Source of the DNA: Ciona intestinalis
Taxonomy: Eukaryota; Chordata; Ascidiacea; Phlebobranchia; Cionidae
Direction: 5' to 3'
Assembly (NCBI RefSeq): GCF_000224145.3
Contig: NW_004190406.2
Span: forward strand, 1-64,000
DNA length: 64,000 bases
Part shown: positions 33,965 through 45,199 of the stretch, one piece after another
Layout of the letters: every line of letters begins with the position of its first letter
How positions within the stretch are numbered: position 1 is the first letter of the stretch
Notes under the pieces: generated by a model
Seen by the model: only the letters and a program-made list of their open reading frames with translations
Databases searched by the model: none
Told to the model about the DNA's origin: nothing
Position numbers and translations under genes: made by a program

Positions 33965-34022
33965 AATAGCACAGAAATAAAAAAGAGTAGATTTTTATTA
34001 TTATTTTTATTTCTGTGGGTAA
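33965..34022. repeat. Short perfect-ended palindrome
   Basis: CACAGAAATAAAAA at 33971 is mirrored by TTTTTATTTCTGTG at 34005-34018, with an AT-rich loop. The outer bases match the termini of the foldback family at 47206-47544 (AGAAATAAAAAAGA-TAGA), so this may be an extremely shortened member. Confidence 0.6.
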
Positions 34023-34370
34023 AAGGCGGATTGGGCGGATAAAACGGATGACAGGTAGTTTTTAAATAAAAAAAAACGAGTTTTAAAAGAAAATTACACC
34101 TCAAACATGAAAATCACCTGCTATAAATACATAATGTATTGTTATACACTAAATTTTATTTAATTTTTATTAAAATTTCGTCTATTTGTCAGGAAAAAGA
34201 CGTGTCGTTAACGATCCGCACTATTTATATCAGCAGCCACAAAACAACAAATTGTTGCGGATACATATAAAGACGTTGTTTTGAAGCAACAACTGCAATA
34301 TAAATCAATGCAAAATTGTTTATTTAACAATTATAGTTGATATGAATGTTTTATTTTACAAAATTTTGCG

Positions 34371-34696
34371 TCCGGCGCCGTGGCGTAGTGGTTAGCGCGC
34401 CTGCCTGTAACCATTAGGTAATGGGTTCAAGGCTCGTCGCTCCTACCATTGTGGGCGTATATGTCNNNNNNNNNNNNNNNNNNNNNNNNNNNNNNNNNNN
34501 NNNNNNNNNNNNNNNTCCCAATTATCAGCCATACAAAAAAAAAATAAAAAAAATCTAAAAAAAACAATCACCCACAAAGTAACATACAAGGTAACTCGTA
34601 AGCTGGGCACGAGGTGTTAAACCCGTGTGATAACGACTGTCGTTTTCCGGCCACGCGAGGATAAAGTAAGTTACATTCATTCATTCATTCATTCAA
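34371..34696 (+). mobile_element. tRNA-derived SINE interrupted by a 50-N gap
   Basis: The head GTCCGGCGCCGTGGCGTAGT, GGTTAGCGCGCCTGCC and B box GGGTTCAAGGCTC is the best-preserved in the window. The gap at 34466-34515 falls inside the body. The 3' part (TAACTCGTAAGCTGGGCACG, TCGTTTTCCGGCCAC) ends in ATTCATTCATTCATTCA. Confidence 0.88.
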
Positions 34697-34944
34697 AATA
34701 AAGAAACTAAATCTAGATCTGCACTTTTTAAATCTGCAGCCACGAAACACACATCCACAGCCTTTGTTTTATTTATTAAAGTTATAAGTAAATAAAATAT
34801 AAAAAAAAAACGTTTTTTTTACCAAACAGCATTTCTCTGTTTTCCTTTTCCCAATCAGGAATTCGCTTTTCGTAAAAGCCTTTTCCTTCGTTTTAATTTG
34901 ATCGTTATAGCAATTACTGTCTCTTGTCTGCGACGTATTAATTT

Positions 34945-35165
34945 TACTTTTCAGAAATAAAAAAAGAGTGGAATGCGCAACTGCCCAAAACCGTGATATA
35001 TTCTTTTTTCTATACACGTGACCGCCAACTTCGTTCCCATTTCGCTTGGTCTCTGTATTATTGTAAAAGATTGGCGCATGGCAGTTTTAGCTGTTTATTT
35101 AGAAAACTACACCAACTATTCAAGTTTATTAGGCCAATTTAGTTATTTGGTAGGTTAACGCTTAC
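34945..35165 (+). repeat. Fragment of the foldback MITE family
   Basis: Starts AGAAATAAAAAAAGAGTGGA and continues GCGCAACTGCCCAAAACCGT, CACGTGACCGCCAACTTCGT and CCATTTCGCTTGGTCTC. This is the inverse complement of the right arm of the element at 47206-47544. Related fragments occur at 38965-39160 and 63098-63500. Confidence 0.75.
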
Positions 35166-35169
35166 AGTT

Positions 35170-36050
35170 TACCACTTTTTAGGAAATTTAATTATTTAAT
35201 AATAATAATAAATTTAATTAAAAACGTTCAAACAAACGGTTTGTTGGAAATATATATATCAGCGATAAGCTGTAGTGATTATATCAGCTTATGTGTCAAC
35301 AAGAACGAAATATAGATAATATTGCGTCATAATAATTCTATGGTCGATATATTTAATTCAAATTATGCTAATTATAATACTTTCAGTAACTATGCTCTCT
35401 TGTTTTAACGACTGCCGATTTACCGATGCCCATGTTTTCTTGTGAAATATCCCGATATTCGTGGCCACAAATTCATTCATTCCAGGATTTAATGCAAAAT
35501 GAAAACTTGGGGACTATTTCGGATTAAGCCCTCCACTGACCAGACCACCCTGATTTTAGTTTAGATACATCGATCCCTCGAATAAACAAAGTATAGTAAA
35601 GTGGGGGGAGACACATTTTAATCTATTTTCTCGTTCTATTTTGTAGGAAACAAAGAACAGTAAACATGGTACTATTTACCTACTGTACTACAAATTGCTT
35701 TTTTAACCAGAAACCAAACAGTTCATGATATCTTGCTATATTTTATTCCTTTTCTGGTATACAAGTACACGATACAGTATCGGGCAAAAGCTCACTTGAC
35801 GGTAGGGGCAAGGGCTCGTAAGCGCCCGCCATGAACCTATGGACTGACCTCAAGGTCTCAGTGCTGGTAGTGGCGTTAGTTGGTAGTTCTCGTTTCGTTA
35901 TTGTGTTAGGGAAAAGGCGAATTATATGTCAGACAGAATCACGTGACGGCAGTGTGACGTCATGGGATAAAATGCTGGAAAAGATTTGCGAGTCTCTAAG
36001 CGGCTGGACGGGATATCATTAAAACGGCATACCAACGAAAAATGAAAATT
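35170..36050. other. Gene-free stretch upstream of repeat family R
   Basis: No gene recognised. 35590-35690 contains AGTAAAGTGGGGGGAGACAC and GTACTATTTACCTACTGTAC, probably a strongly diverged pogo-type MITE. The 63-residue frame at 35831-36022 matches nothing known to me. Confidence 0.4.
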
Positions 36051-36745
36051 TGTGTATGAATAGGGATGCCTAAATGTAACCTAAAGGTACCATCAAAGTT
36101 TCCCAAAACGATAGGGCTTCTAAAAAATCGTTTCGACAATGCATGGTATTTTCCCATGATTATTTTGTAAAAAATGTTACAGTAGGTAAGAGTAAGACAT
36201 AATGAACATTTTAATATAAAATGTGCCAAAAAATAACTAATAAGGAAAAAGTGCCGAGTCAGCACATTATGTAGCTTAGTTCAATCGAAAATTAAAACAT
36301 AATAAAGTCTATGTTTTACATTTTTTATATAGGGTGGGGGAAGATGGGACACCTTTTCATTCTATTTTCTTGTCGAATTTAGTAGTAAACGAAAAAAATT
36401 CAAAGAATTATAAAACCGTATTCTCACTGCTCCCATAGACCGTTGTTATTTGTTTAAAACACGATCAGGGTATTAAAATATTATGTGCTATATGTGTCCC
36501 ATCTTTCCCCACCCTACTATAGTTTTGAAGAAGAAGCATTCATTATACCAAATCAGAAATAAAAATTAAATTTGCCTAAATATTTTAGAAACTAGAAAAG
36601 ATCAAAATTGAGTGATTTTTTTCCAATTGTTGAGTGATTTTTTTTCCAATGGGACCCCCCTCCAATCCCATGCACTGTGCCACGGCCATTTTTTACTCCA
36701 GCGGTTGAATTTGCGCTTTTAAAACTCATTTTATTTAGAAACTGT
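36050..36745 (+). repeat. Interspersed repeat family R, copy containing a MITE
   Basis: Colinear with 4680-5115 (TTATGTAGCTTAG, AATTAAAACATAATAAAGT, then GAAGCATTCATTATACCAAA and ACTCCAGCGGTTGAATTTGC). It is interrupted at 36328-36522 by a pogo-type MITE. Confidence 0.7.
36328..36522 (+). mobile_element. Pogo-type MITE, 195-bp form
   Basis: The left end TATAGGGTGGGGGAAGATGG and right end CCATCTTTCCCCACCCTACT are inverted copies of each other. The interior has AATTATAAAACCGTATTCTC, CATAGACCGTTGTTATTTG and TTTAAAACACGATCAGG, shared with 38619-38813, 39232-39426 and 63781-63973. The insertion target is TA, and the unoccupied paralogue is at about 4885. Confidence 0.88.
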
Positions 36746-37291
36746 TTTTTTTCAAACATTGATGACCTTTAGATCACATTTGAGGATATCTGTCAATATA
36801 CAAATTTTGTTTTTTGTTAGTATGCCCCTTTAACATGAGATAAGTCGTATCCGCAGTGTTGACATGATTAACGTAACATTGTGATAGGGTAATCCCCCAC
36901 CCTACTATATCATTATTTAAGTTTCCAGTAGCGCAACAATATTCTTATATATTTGTAACAATATTTTTAAAGTTATAGTAAGGCTGATAATTTATAGGCT
37001 TGTTTTTACAGAGAATATAAATATTTATATTTTTTTTGTTTTATACAATTTTATTTCATAAATATTATAACCATGATGATTTGGATGGAAGTAAAAAATA
37101 ATAAATTGATAAAGAAAGAAGAAAACAAGGTATGTTTTTTAATAAAAACTGTCAGTTGGTTATTTTCAATACAAAACGTCAGGCTATGATGATTCGTTTA
37201 AATAAAGTTATTCTTGATAAAAATGTTTGCGACGAAAGTAAATTTCTGCAGTTACGTCACAGTTGTCCGATATGAATTTTGAAAATTATAG

Positions 37292-40200
37292 TTACTGTGT
37301 ACTCTGTCCATAACTTGTACTGAATTCAATCCTACACAATTGACTGCGTTTTTTTTTGTTTAATCGATTTGTTGAGAGGTTTCGACTTAAATTGTCGCTA
37401 CAATAAAACGTGTTGTTAGCATCGTTTACATCTTGAGATCTTCTTGATTTACAGCTTGTGAGAAAACTTGCAACAAGAGCCGCACCAACTGTTAGAATCA
37501 CCACTGCACTAGTTATTGATGCCAGCAAAGCAATTTGAAAATTTGTTAGAACTTGTATTCCATTATCTACAATGATAATTGTATTAAAATTGAACAGTAA
37601 TATCTTTGCAATTAGTAACATCAAACATTCCTATATTTCCTTGTAAAACAGGTATTGTAGGGTGGGGGATGAAGAAACCATTAAGCTCATACAGCCCAAA
37701 CTTTTAAAACTAAAAATATATGACTTTTTACCAATTTTTATCCAATAATATAGTGTAGGAAACATTTTAAAATAACGACTGTCGCAACGCGAGAATAAAG
37801 CTAGATTACCACCACTGTGGATAAGCTTCGTTTATCATTAAATGAAGTGACCAAAAAATAAAATAAAAATACTATGACCGTCTTGCCCCATCTTTCTATA
37901 TTACTTAATAAATAAAAAATCACTTCACTCACTTACCTTTCTCGCAACGCACATTGCTACCGGTCCATATCATACTGGTTGTTCCTACACATTTTCGAAA
38001 GCTCCCTCCAATGTTTATGAACCCAGGCTTACACTTATATGTGATTATTGTGTTATATGGAACTTCCACGCCAGCTGTATTGGTCAATATTGTTCCATTG
38101 GAATGAATTACGTTCATGGACCCAAAGATACTCGACTTTATATCATCAGTTATTTGACAAGTAATAGCTGTTTACGGTAAGATATATATGTGAAAAGATT
38201 TTTTTTGAAGTAACATGTTTGCAGCATACTAAGCTTTTAAATAAAATATTTAACAAAATTAAGTAATAATTAGTATTATTTTATAAAGCTTAACTTATAG
38301 TGTAAAATCGAATTATCTACCTCTGCAAAACGGAAATTCAGTGTCATTAGCATTAGACCATTCTCCATTCTGGTTGCAGTAAATAGTTAACTGTGCTGAG
38401 GGGGCAGCAACCATTACAAACCCTTCAGAACAAGAAATGTTTAATGGTCTTCCCATGTATTGGTAATCAGAACGTTCTCCATCCAAGATGACTTTTGAAT
38501 TATTGGTTATAACTGGCTCGTTACATCTTATTGTACCTGCAAACACGGTTCAATTATTAAGCCGACAAGAGATCACAGATCTAATGAATGAGCACGTTTT
38601 AAACTAATTAGCATAATATAGTAGAGTCGGGGAAGATGGGACACCTTTAACACATAATATCCAAATAGCCGGATCGTGTTTTAAACGATTAACAACGGTC
38701 TGTGGAAGTCGTGAAGATGCGGTTTTATAATTCATTAAATGTTCTTTGTTTACTACTAAATGAAAAGAGAAAACAAAATGAAAAGGTGTCCCATCTACCC
38801 CCACCCTGCTCTATTAATTAATCCTTTTACTACAACGGTCGACTGGGCTCGATCAAAAACAAATCTGAAGTAACCAACAAAACGGGTTCTAGTCGCCATT
38901 GGTGACTGTGGAGCAGTAGGCAGAATGTATTTATACATGTATCATAACTTTTTTTTTGTTCTTTTTTCGCTTGTTCTTTTTTCTATTCACGTGGCCGCCA
39001 ACTCCGTCCCCATTTCGCTTGGTCTTTATTGTAAAATATAGGTGCATTGTGATTTTAGGAAGTTTTATCTGTTTATTTCAAAAACCACTTTCGTACAGTT
39101 TGATTTTGTTTTATGAAACTAGTTTTAGTTTGTAAAGAAAACAAAATAAAAACACCAGGAAAATAAACAACTAGGAGACAATATGACTTTTATTTAGAAA
39201 GAAAACAAAAAAATATCGTTTTAAAATTATATACAGTAGGGTGGGGGAAGATGGGGCACTTTTTAGCTCTACTTTCTCTTACCATTTAGTAGTAAACAAA
39301 TAACATTTAAAGAATTATAAAACTATATCCTCACGACTTCCATAAATCGTCGTTAATTGTTTAAAACACGATTAGGATATTGTGATATTACGTGCTAAAG
39401 GTGTACCATCTTCCCCCACCCTACTATATATAAAGTTAACATGACAAAAAACAGCACAGCCGGTTAAATTCGGTAAGTTAATTAACTACAAGTTGCAGAA
39501 TACTGCAAATGTAAAGATATTTCAATTTAGAGTCCCATCTTACCCCACATTGTAGTTTTATATGTTTTCACTGCCAAACTTTGAAAGGTTTGCTTTTAAT
39601 TTAGTAATTTATACCTCAGGGGTTATTCAACTATAAGATACTAATATAATAAAAAGATAATATTTTGAAAATATATTCGAAATTTGGTCATTCGCACTTG
39701 GTGATAATTTATAAGAAGTGACTTGTGCCAAAAAACAGAGTAGTAATACCCAATTTGTAGCAAAATAAAAACTTTATCAATACTTATAATCAATTTTCTG
39801 TTATTACAAGTTCATATACATTTGTGGGATACAATATTTATCAATTGAAGTTCGAGCATTACCCATTGTCGTTCAAACAATACCAATTGTTATGCAATAA
39901 TATAATGTATAGGTAACATGTAAACACTATAGCAGTAGAGCAAAAAAAAGAATGTTTCGACTTAATTTTCAAAGCGTACAGTATTATTTCGTGTTATTTA
40001 CTTATATTCCTATTTATAAATACATTTATTAATCAAAATTAACAATAATTTCAAACTGTCCCATCTTATCCTGTGTGTTTTCAAATTTGTAAAATTTCAC
40101 CTGTTGTGCGGATCGCTAAATAACTCCTCGTGTGTTTTATTAAATTTTATTAAATTGTTGTCAAATAATAAAGGAAAGAGAGTACTAGCTCGTGGTATTA

Positions 40201-43200
40201 CTCCAAAACCGCCATGTAGTTTGATTTTAGAAATATTTGGCAATATTTACGTGAGTGTCCCATCTTTCCCCACTGTACTTTGCCTTTATAGAGTTTAGTG
40301 ATATCTTTAGTTTAGAGCAATACACAAATTTTGATTTTTTGTTGGCAACATCATAATGTGTCGCACGCTTTGTAGAGTTTAAAACTGGGTCAAATAATAC
40401 TGCAGCAATAACAACTTAATAATAATAATATGTGCTTTGCAACAATAACAACTTACTTCGACCAACAAATGGTGAAGTAGGCGTGACCTCACAGGAATAC
40501 CCGTCGCCATGGAAACCAACATTACAAGAGCACAAATAGCTACCAAATGTATTTCGACAGTAAGCGTTGTTGTGGCAGTTGTTTTGTCTCACTTCAGCAC
40601 ATTCATCTAAGTCTGCGAATAATAATATAGTAAAACGGAGTTTTTAAAATAGTTCTTACGAAATGATGATAGCCCAAAGATGAATCTTCGTTCATTTAAG
40701 ACCGCTCTATATTTTGATTAATAAATGAATTTGTTGAAAATGATAACACGTATAGTAGAGTGGGGGAAGGTTGGAGACTTAAGCACATACTGCCTAATAT
40801 TTTCAAAATCGACAGTGTTTGGGTATTACCACGAATTGGTACTGTGTAATTGACAACAATACCAAAGTATATATTATAACACACGAGGAGTTATTTTATT
40901 GGTTTGCAAAACAGGTGTAACTTTAAGAATTCGAAACCACACAGGATAAGACGGTACAGTTTAAAATCCTTGTTAATTTTGAATAAGAACTTAACGTAAA
41001 TAAAACGAAGTAATATTAAACGCTTTCAAAATCAAATTTAAACTTTCTTTTTTCCCAGCTCTACACTGCTTTAGGTTTTAACATGTTTCATACATTATAT
41101 TATTGCATAAAATAGATATTTTTTAATCGATAATTGGTATTGTGTGAAATTAATGGATATATCAATAGTTATAATCAATTTTCTGTTATTACAAGTTGAT
41201 ATACATTGTATCCTTCTAATGCATATTAACTTGCAATAACAGAAAATTGTTTATCACCCTTAATAAATTACTATCGGGTTTTATGTAGTTGAATAACCCC
41301 TGAGGTATAAATTACTAAATTAAAAGGAAACCTTTCAAAGTTTGGCAATGAAAACCTACGGAACTACAATGTGGGAAAAGATAAAACGAAGAATTGAATT
41401 TTTTATATTAATAGTATTCTGCAACTTGTAGTTAACCTACCAAATTCAACTGGCTTTGCTAGTTTCTTTGCCATGTAAACTTTATACATATAACGTTAAA
41501 ACGATATTTTTTTATTTTTATTTAGCAATAATAAAGCTATATTGTACCGTGAGAATACTGTCGAATATCACTGTAACATCCATCCTTAATGGGGTACCGG
41601 TTAAAGGAGATTTAAAGAGCACGTTTATGCCGTGTCCCGTCTTTCCTCACCCTACTATATATGATTCAAAACAATATTTTACCCTTTGTTACAGCAAGGT
41701 TTCCCAAACTTTTTGATCGCGAACAAAAACTTTTTGCTATACTCTGGACAATATAATGGTACTTTGCGTAAAATTGCCATATACTCTCGGCGACCCCTAA
41801 AATTCGTTCCGTCACTCCCTGCTTAGAAAGCCCTAACCAAGTATGTTACTGTCCGAACAAAACGTATTTTTAGAGCAAAATTGATTTTGTTGAAATAGTC
41901 CATCACCACTTAATAAAGACGAATTTGCATTGTTAGAACATAAATTATTAAATATTCGTTCGTACAAATGCATTAAAACCTAGGCCCCATTCTAGTTTAC
42001 TTTATTTTTTCGGGTAAGATAAGACACTTTACTAATTCGTCTTTATCAAGTGGTGATGGACGAGAACCAATGTAACAGTAATATTTTCACGATCGAAAAG
42101 TGCCCGGCAAAGTTAATAACTGTTGTTAAATGTTAAAATTTGGTGTTGAAACAATATACAACATTTGTTCAATAGCAGAAGATGCAAATATTAAGACGAG
42201 ATCTCATTTGATAGTAAACATTAAACAAAGAAGATTAAAATTCTTATAATCTATATCACCAGGACTCCCGTAAACCGTTGTTAATTTTTTAAAACACAAT
42301 CAAGATATTTGAATAGTATTTGCAACAGTTGTCCCATCTTACCCCACAGTACTATATTTCGTTTTTTTTTATGTAAGTCGTAGTTTAGGCTTAGCATGCG
42401 TTTAACTTTTGCGAGTGATTTAGATTTAAAACTTTACTCCAAAACACAAAAACGTTGAAACAAAGTTTACGTTTCAACCTTTATTTTTCAAGCGACAATC
42501 ACAAAATATTTGCGATAAACGTGGGTTTGTTAAAATCTTTAAACTCCCTAGAAAAAATATTCTTTATTTAAATTAATGGCAAGTTATCATAACACACTGA
42601 CGTTATATATAAATATTTATTAATGACAATTAAAAAGGAATTCGAAAAGTCCGTTTCTACTCCTCTTGTTTGCATATCGCTTAAATTGCATCACGTGTGC
42701 GAATCGCTTAACAACTTTCCAGTGTTTTATTATTATTATTATTTTTTGAAGTGTTGTCATTTAATGAAGGTATGATAGAACAAATTCCAAGTATCATCAA
42801 AATAACAACCAGGCATATTTTTTTGCAATCATTCATAGTTTTTTACAAATTTGTTACCTTCACATGATATAGATTGCGCATCCCATTCTCCATTCTCGGT
42901 GCATCTGATGCGTTGAACAAAAGTTCCATGAGTGTCTTTTGGAATAAAACCTAACGGGCAGTGTAGGGTAACGTTGGAGCCAACAGCATATGAGTTTCCA
43001 ATAACTGCCACATCGTTTTGTACTTGAGGAGGTGAACAATCTAAAGGTAAACTGCTTTTACAGTTGATTTTATTCGTTGACTGTTGCACATATTAACATT
43101 GCCCAGTACTTATTTTCTTTTTATGGACCCCCATTTAGTTACAATAAGATTATTAATGTTACAGAATTATTCGACAGTGTTATCACAACTTTATAAAACA

Positions 43201-45199
43201 CGCGTTTTTAAACATTAAAAAAAGAGTAGTCTAAAGTGTAAACAGCATTTTTCGAACAGGTAAAAAATGCGTAATAGTAAGGGACTAACTTTGAATGCTT
43301 GCTAAATCGTAGTAAAGCCGATAAAATTGTGCAGTTTGCGAGTGTGAACGATTAAACCAGTTTCATAGCTTCATAAAAAAAGGAATATTTCGTACGGTTA
43401 AATTTTGTTCAGTAAAATGAGGAAAAGGGGTCAATATGAATTTAATTTGGGTTAAAAACAACAAAAAATATCGTTTTAAAGTTATTTACAGGGCAAAAAA
43501 ACTAGCACTGCCGGTTAATTTTGGTAAGTTAATTCTTTGAATGTTCTTTGCTTACTACCAAATGGGACAAGAAAATAAAAAGGTGCCCTATCTTCTCCAC
43601 CCTACTCTAATATACTAATATAATAACAAGATAAAATTTGTGCGAAAAACAGTGTAGCAATGCCCAATTTGTAGCAAAAATGTAAACTTTATTATTTTGT
43701 AGGTTACATTTTGAAGTTCAACCCCTTATCGTTTAAACAATTTTCTACAATACTATAAATGTCGGTAACATGTTAAAAACTACAGAAGTAGGGCAAGGAA
43801 AAGATTGTTTAAACTTGATTTGAGCGTACAGTATTAAAAAGCGTGAAGTATTATTTCGTGTTATTTACGTGTATTACTAGTAATAAATCATGTATTAATC
43901 AAAACTAACAAGGATTCTAAACTGTCCCATCTTATCCTGTGTTTTCTAATTTGTAAATAACACTTGTTGTGCGGATCGCTAAATAACTCATCTTTTTGTC
44001 ATTTAATAAAAGTATGATAGTACTAATTCATGGTTTCACCCCAAAACTGTTATGTATTTCGAGTTTAGAGATATTGGGCAATATATGCTTAAATGTCCCA
44101 TCTTCCCTCCACTCTACTATATACTCGTAAATTTTATAGCAAACATTCATATTGTAAACCGTTTCGTTGGCGAGTAATTGACAATTACTTTTCTGCTTGA
44201 ACAAAATCAGCGATAAATAAAGAATGTACCTTTAACAATAAATATTAGATTACATTATGTTGAATATTCCCCTACTAGCTTTTTTAGTTTTATAAACTAT
44301 GGTGTATAAAAACGACTAATTATTCAGTAACTAACAATTATATATTCTAGTTTAGTTAAATAAAGTAAATCTAAAATGTAAACTTTAATTAATCGATTCA
44401 ACTTGATGAAATATTTTAAAATAAGCGTAGTCTTATCTAAACATAGTGTATAAAATCGCACATTTAATGGAACAACTAATGATTACAACGCTAGTGAGAT
44501 AAGTAATCCATACATCGGGACCTGCTGGTAACAAAGTAATCGGTATCTTTAGGCTTTGTTTACATTACAGTGGGAATATAAATAAAAAAATGTATACTAA
44601 CAAATGAATTCATTAGCAAGCTCGCATTGCGCAATAATCAACATGACCCAGCACTCATTTGGAAGGCCATGTAATTAAATCATTAGGTTATCAGCCTAAT
44701 TATATTTGTTAAATAAAAACCTTGATATCTTACCTGACAAACATCGATATTGAACTTCCAAATGATTTTCAGAATTCGCTAAACACAATCGAGCTTCAAG
44801 TGACGCCGTGTTTAGCATCATTGTTCCATCAACATTAACGTGACATACGTACTTTCCAGTGCACAAGAGCCGGATCTGTGAAGTTACCACCATCACGCCA
44901 CAAGAAGTTACAGCTCCCACATGGTGATTCATGCATGAGCTACTTGTGCCGTACTCCGCTTTCATTACGTACGTCTTCAAATCACGGCTGCATTCAAGTA
45001 CCACAATCCCGCCTTCGCATGAAGTTGAAACGCGTACACCGCCTTTGCCATGTTTCGTTGTATAAATATAGTACTTTACTCCAACAAACAGTGTACAAAG
45101 TGCCATAAAAAAAAACTATATCTTACCATTTAATCGTTGATTCACTTGTGTACAGTTGACAACAACTAAAGTTAAAGCGAGGAAACAAAGCAAGTTCAT
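37292..45199 (-). CDS. Single-pass SUEL lectin - CCP - EGF - CCP - CCP receptor, 7 exons
   Basis: Exons, high to low: 45127-45199, 44734-45078, 42858-43040, 40457-40612, 38321-38536, 37937-38167 and 37292-37566. All introns are AG/GT and phase 1, the first only 48 bases. The product is about 492 residues. Exon 1 gives a signal peptide (MNLLCFLALTLVVVNCTQ). Exon 2 is a SUEL/rhamnose-binding lectin domain (TSCEGGIVVLECS, AEYGTSSSC, CTGKYVCHVNVDGTMM, LEVQYRC). Exon 3 is a CCP/sushi domain (DCSPP, LHCPLGF, CTENGEWDAQSISC). Exon 4 is a calcium-binding EGF (DLDECAE, NTFGSYLCSCNVGFHGDG). Exons 5 and 6 are two more CCPs (four Cys each: CNEP, CSEGF, CNQNGEW; CQIT, CKPGF, RC). Exon 7 has a helix (IALLASITSAVVILTVGAAL) and a Ser/Asn/Lys-rich tail of about 55 residues with YCSDN and YGQSTQ. 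It is a cell-surface recognition-type protein; ligand unknown. CCP-bearing polymorphic receptors (vCRL1) are known from Ciona, but identity with that gene is not claimed. Alternative small exons in long introns cannot be excluded. Confidence 0.85.
37655..37905 (+). mobile_element. Diverged pogo-type MITE beside the receptor's last exon
   Basis: Left end GTAGGGTGGGGGATGAAGAA at 37658; right end CTTGCCCCATCTTTCTATAT near 37883-37902. The interior differs from the 195-bp form and includes a scrap resembling the SINE 3' end (ATAACGACTGTCG near 37770). It lies in the intron between exons 6 and 7. Confidence 0.65.
38567..38945 (+). repeat. Composite repeat: leader, MITE, trailer
   Basis: The leader GAGATCACAGATCTAATGAA, GAGCACGTTTTAAACTAATT is followed by a 195-bp MITE (38619-38813), then a trailer with CCTTTTACTACAACGGTCGA, GGTTCTAGTCGCC and GTGACTGTGGAGCAGTAGGC. 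The same order occurs at 60957-61260 and, inverted, at 63640-64000, so the MITE was already inside this repeat when it spread. Confidence 0.8.
38965..39165 (+). repeat. Fragment of the foldback MITE family
   Basis: TTCACGTGGCCGCCAACTCC-like, CCATTTCGCTTGGTC, GATTTTAGGAAGTTTTATCT match the arms of 47206-47544 and 63098-63500. Confidence 0.65.
39170..40284 (-). mobile_element. Internally deleted pogo derivative, with nested MITE
   Basis: This is in reverse orientation relative to 40753-41661. It shares ATATCGTTTTAAAATTATA, ACAGCACAGCCGGTTAAATT, AACTACAAGTTGCAGAATAC, CCCATCTTATCCTGTGTG, TTGTGCGGATCGCTAAATAA, and ends with GTGTCCCATCTTTCCCCACT. A 195-bp MITE (39232-39426) is inserted near the left side, and the left terminus beyond about 39170 is not resolved. 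It occupies the intron between receptor exons 4 and 5. Confidence 0.6.
39232..39426 (+). mobile_element. Pogo-type MITE, 195-bp form, nested
   Basis: Left end CAGTAGGGTGGGGGAAGATG, right end CCATCTTCCCCCACCCTACT, which are near-perfect inverse complements. The interior matches the 36328-36522 copy. Flanks TATA and TATA are consistent with a TA target. Confidence 0.9.
40753..41661 (+). mobile_element. Internally deleted pogo derivative, ~0.91 kb
   Basis: The left end TATAGTAGAGTGGGGGAAGG and right end CGTGTCCCGTCTTTCCTCAC then CCTACTATA are inverted. The left 250 bases (GGGTATTACCACGAATTGG, AACACACGAGGAGTTATT, ACACAGGATAAGACGG) match the left interior of the pogo element at 50810-50960. The right part (GTATTCTGCAACTTGTAGTT, TTCTTTGCCATGTAAACT) matches its right interior at 53208-53278. 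The transposase region in between is missing. It lies in the receptor intron between exons 3 and 4. Confidence 0.8.
43110..44122 (-). mobile_element. Internally deleted pogo derivative, ~1.0 kb, inverted
   Basis: On the minus strand 43130-43400 follows the right end of the full element at 53400-53700 (TTCGACAGTGTTATCACAACTT, ATGCGTAATAGTAAGG, GTTTCATAGCTTCATAAAAA). The other end is ACTGTCCCATCTTATCCTGT, TTGTGCGGATCGCTAAATAA and the terminal TGTCCCATCTTCCCTCCACT then CTACTATA. Half of a 195-bp MITE (43535-43615) is embedded. The terminus facing exon 3 is degraded. It sits in the intron between receptor exons 2 and 3. Confidence 0.65.

Noticed and set aside
37571..37650. Upstream extension of the receptor's last exon (MMLLIAKILLFNFNT...)
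   Set aside because: The open frame continues past the acceptor, but the phase-1 acceptor at 37567 (TCATTGTAG before ATAATGG) matches all other introns and removes it.
38604..38804. 66-residue minus-strand protein
   Set aside because: It coincides exactly with a 195-bp MITE.
44878..45108. Plus-strand 76-residue protein
   Set aside because: Antisense shadow of the SUEL lectin exon.
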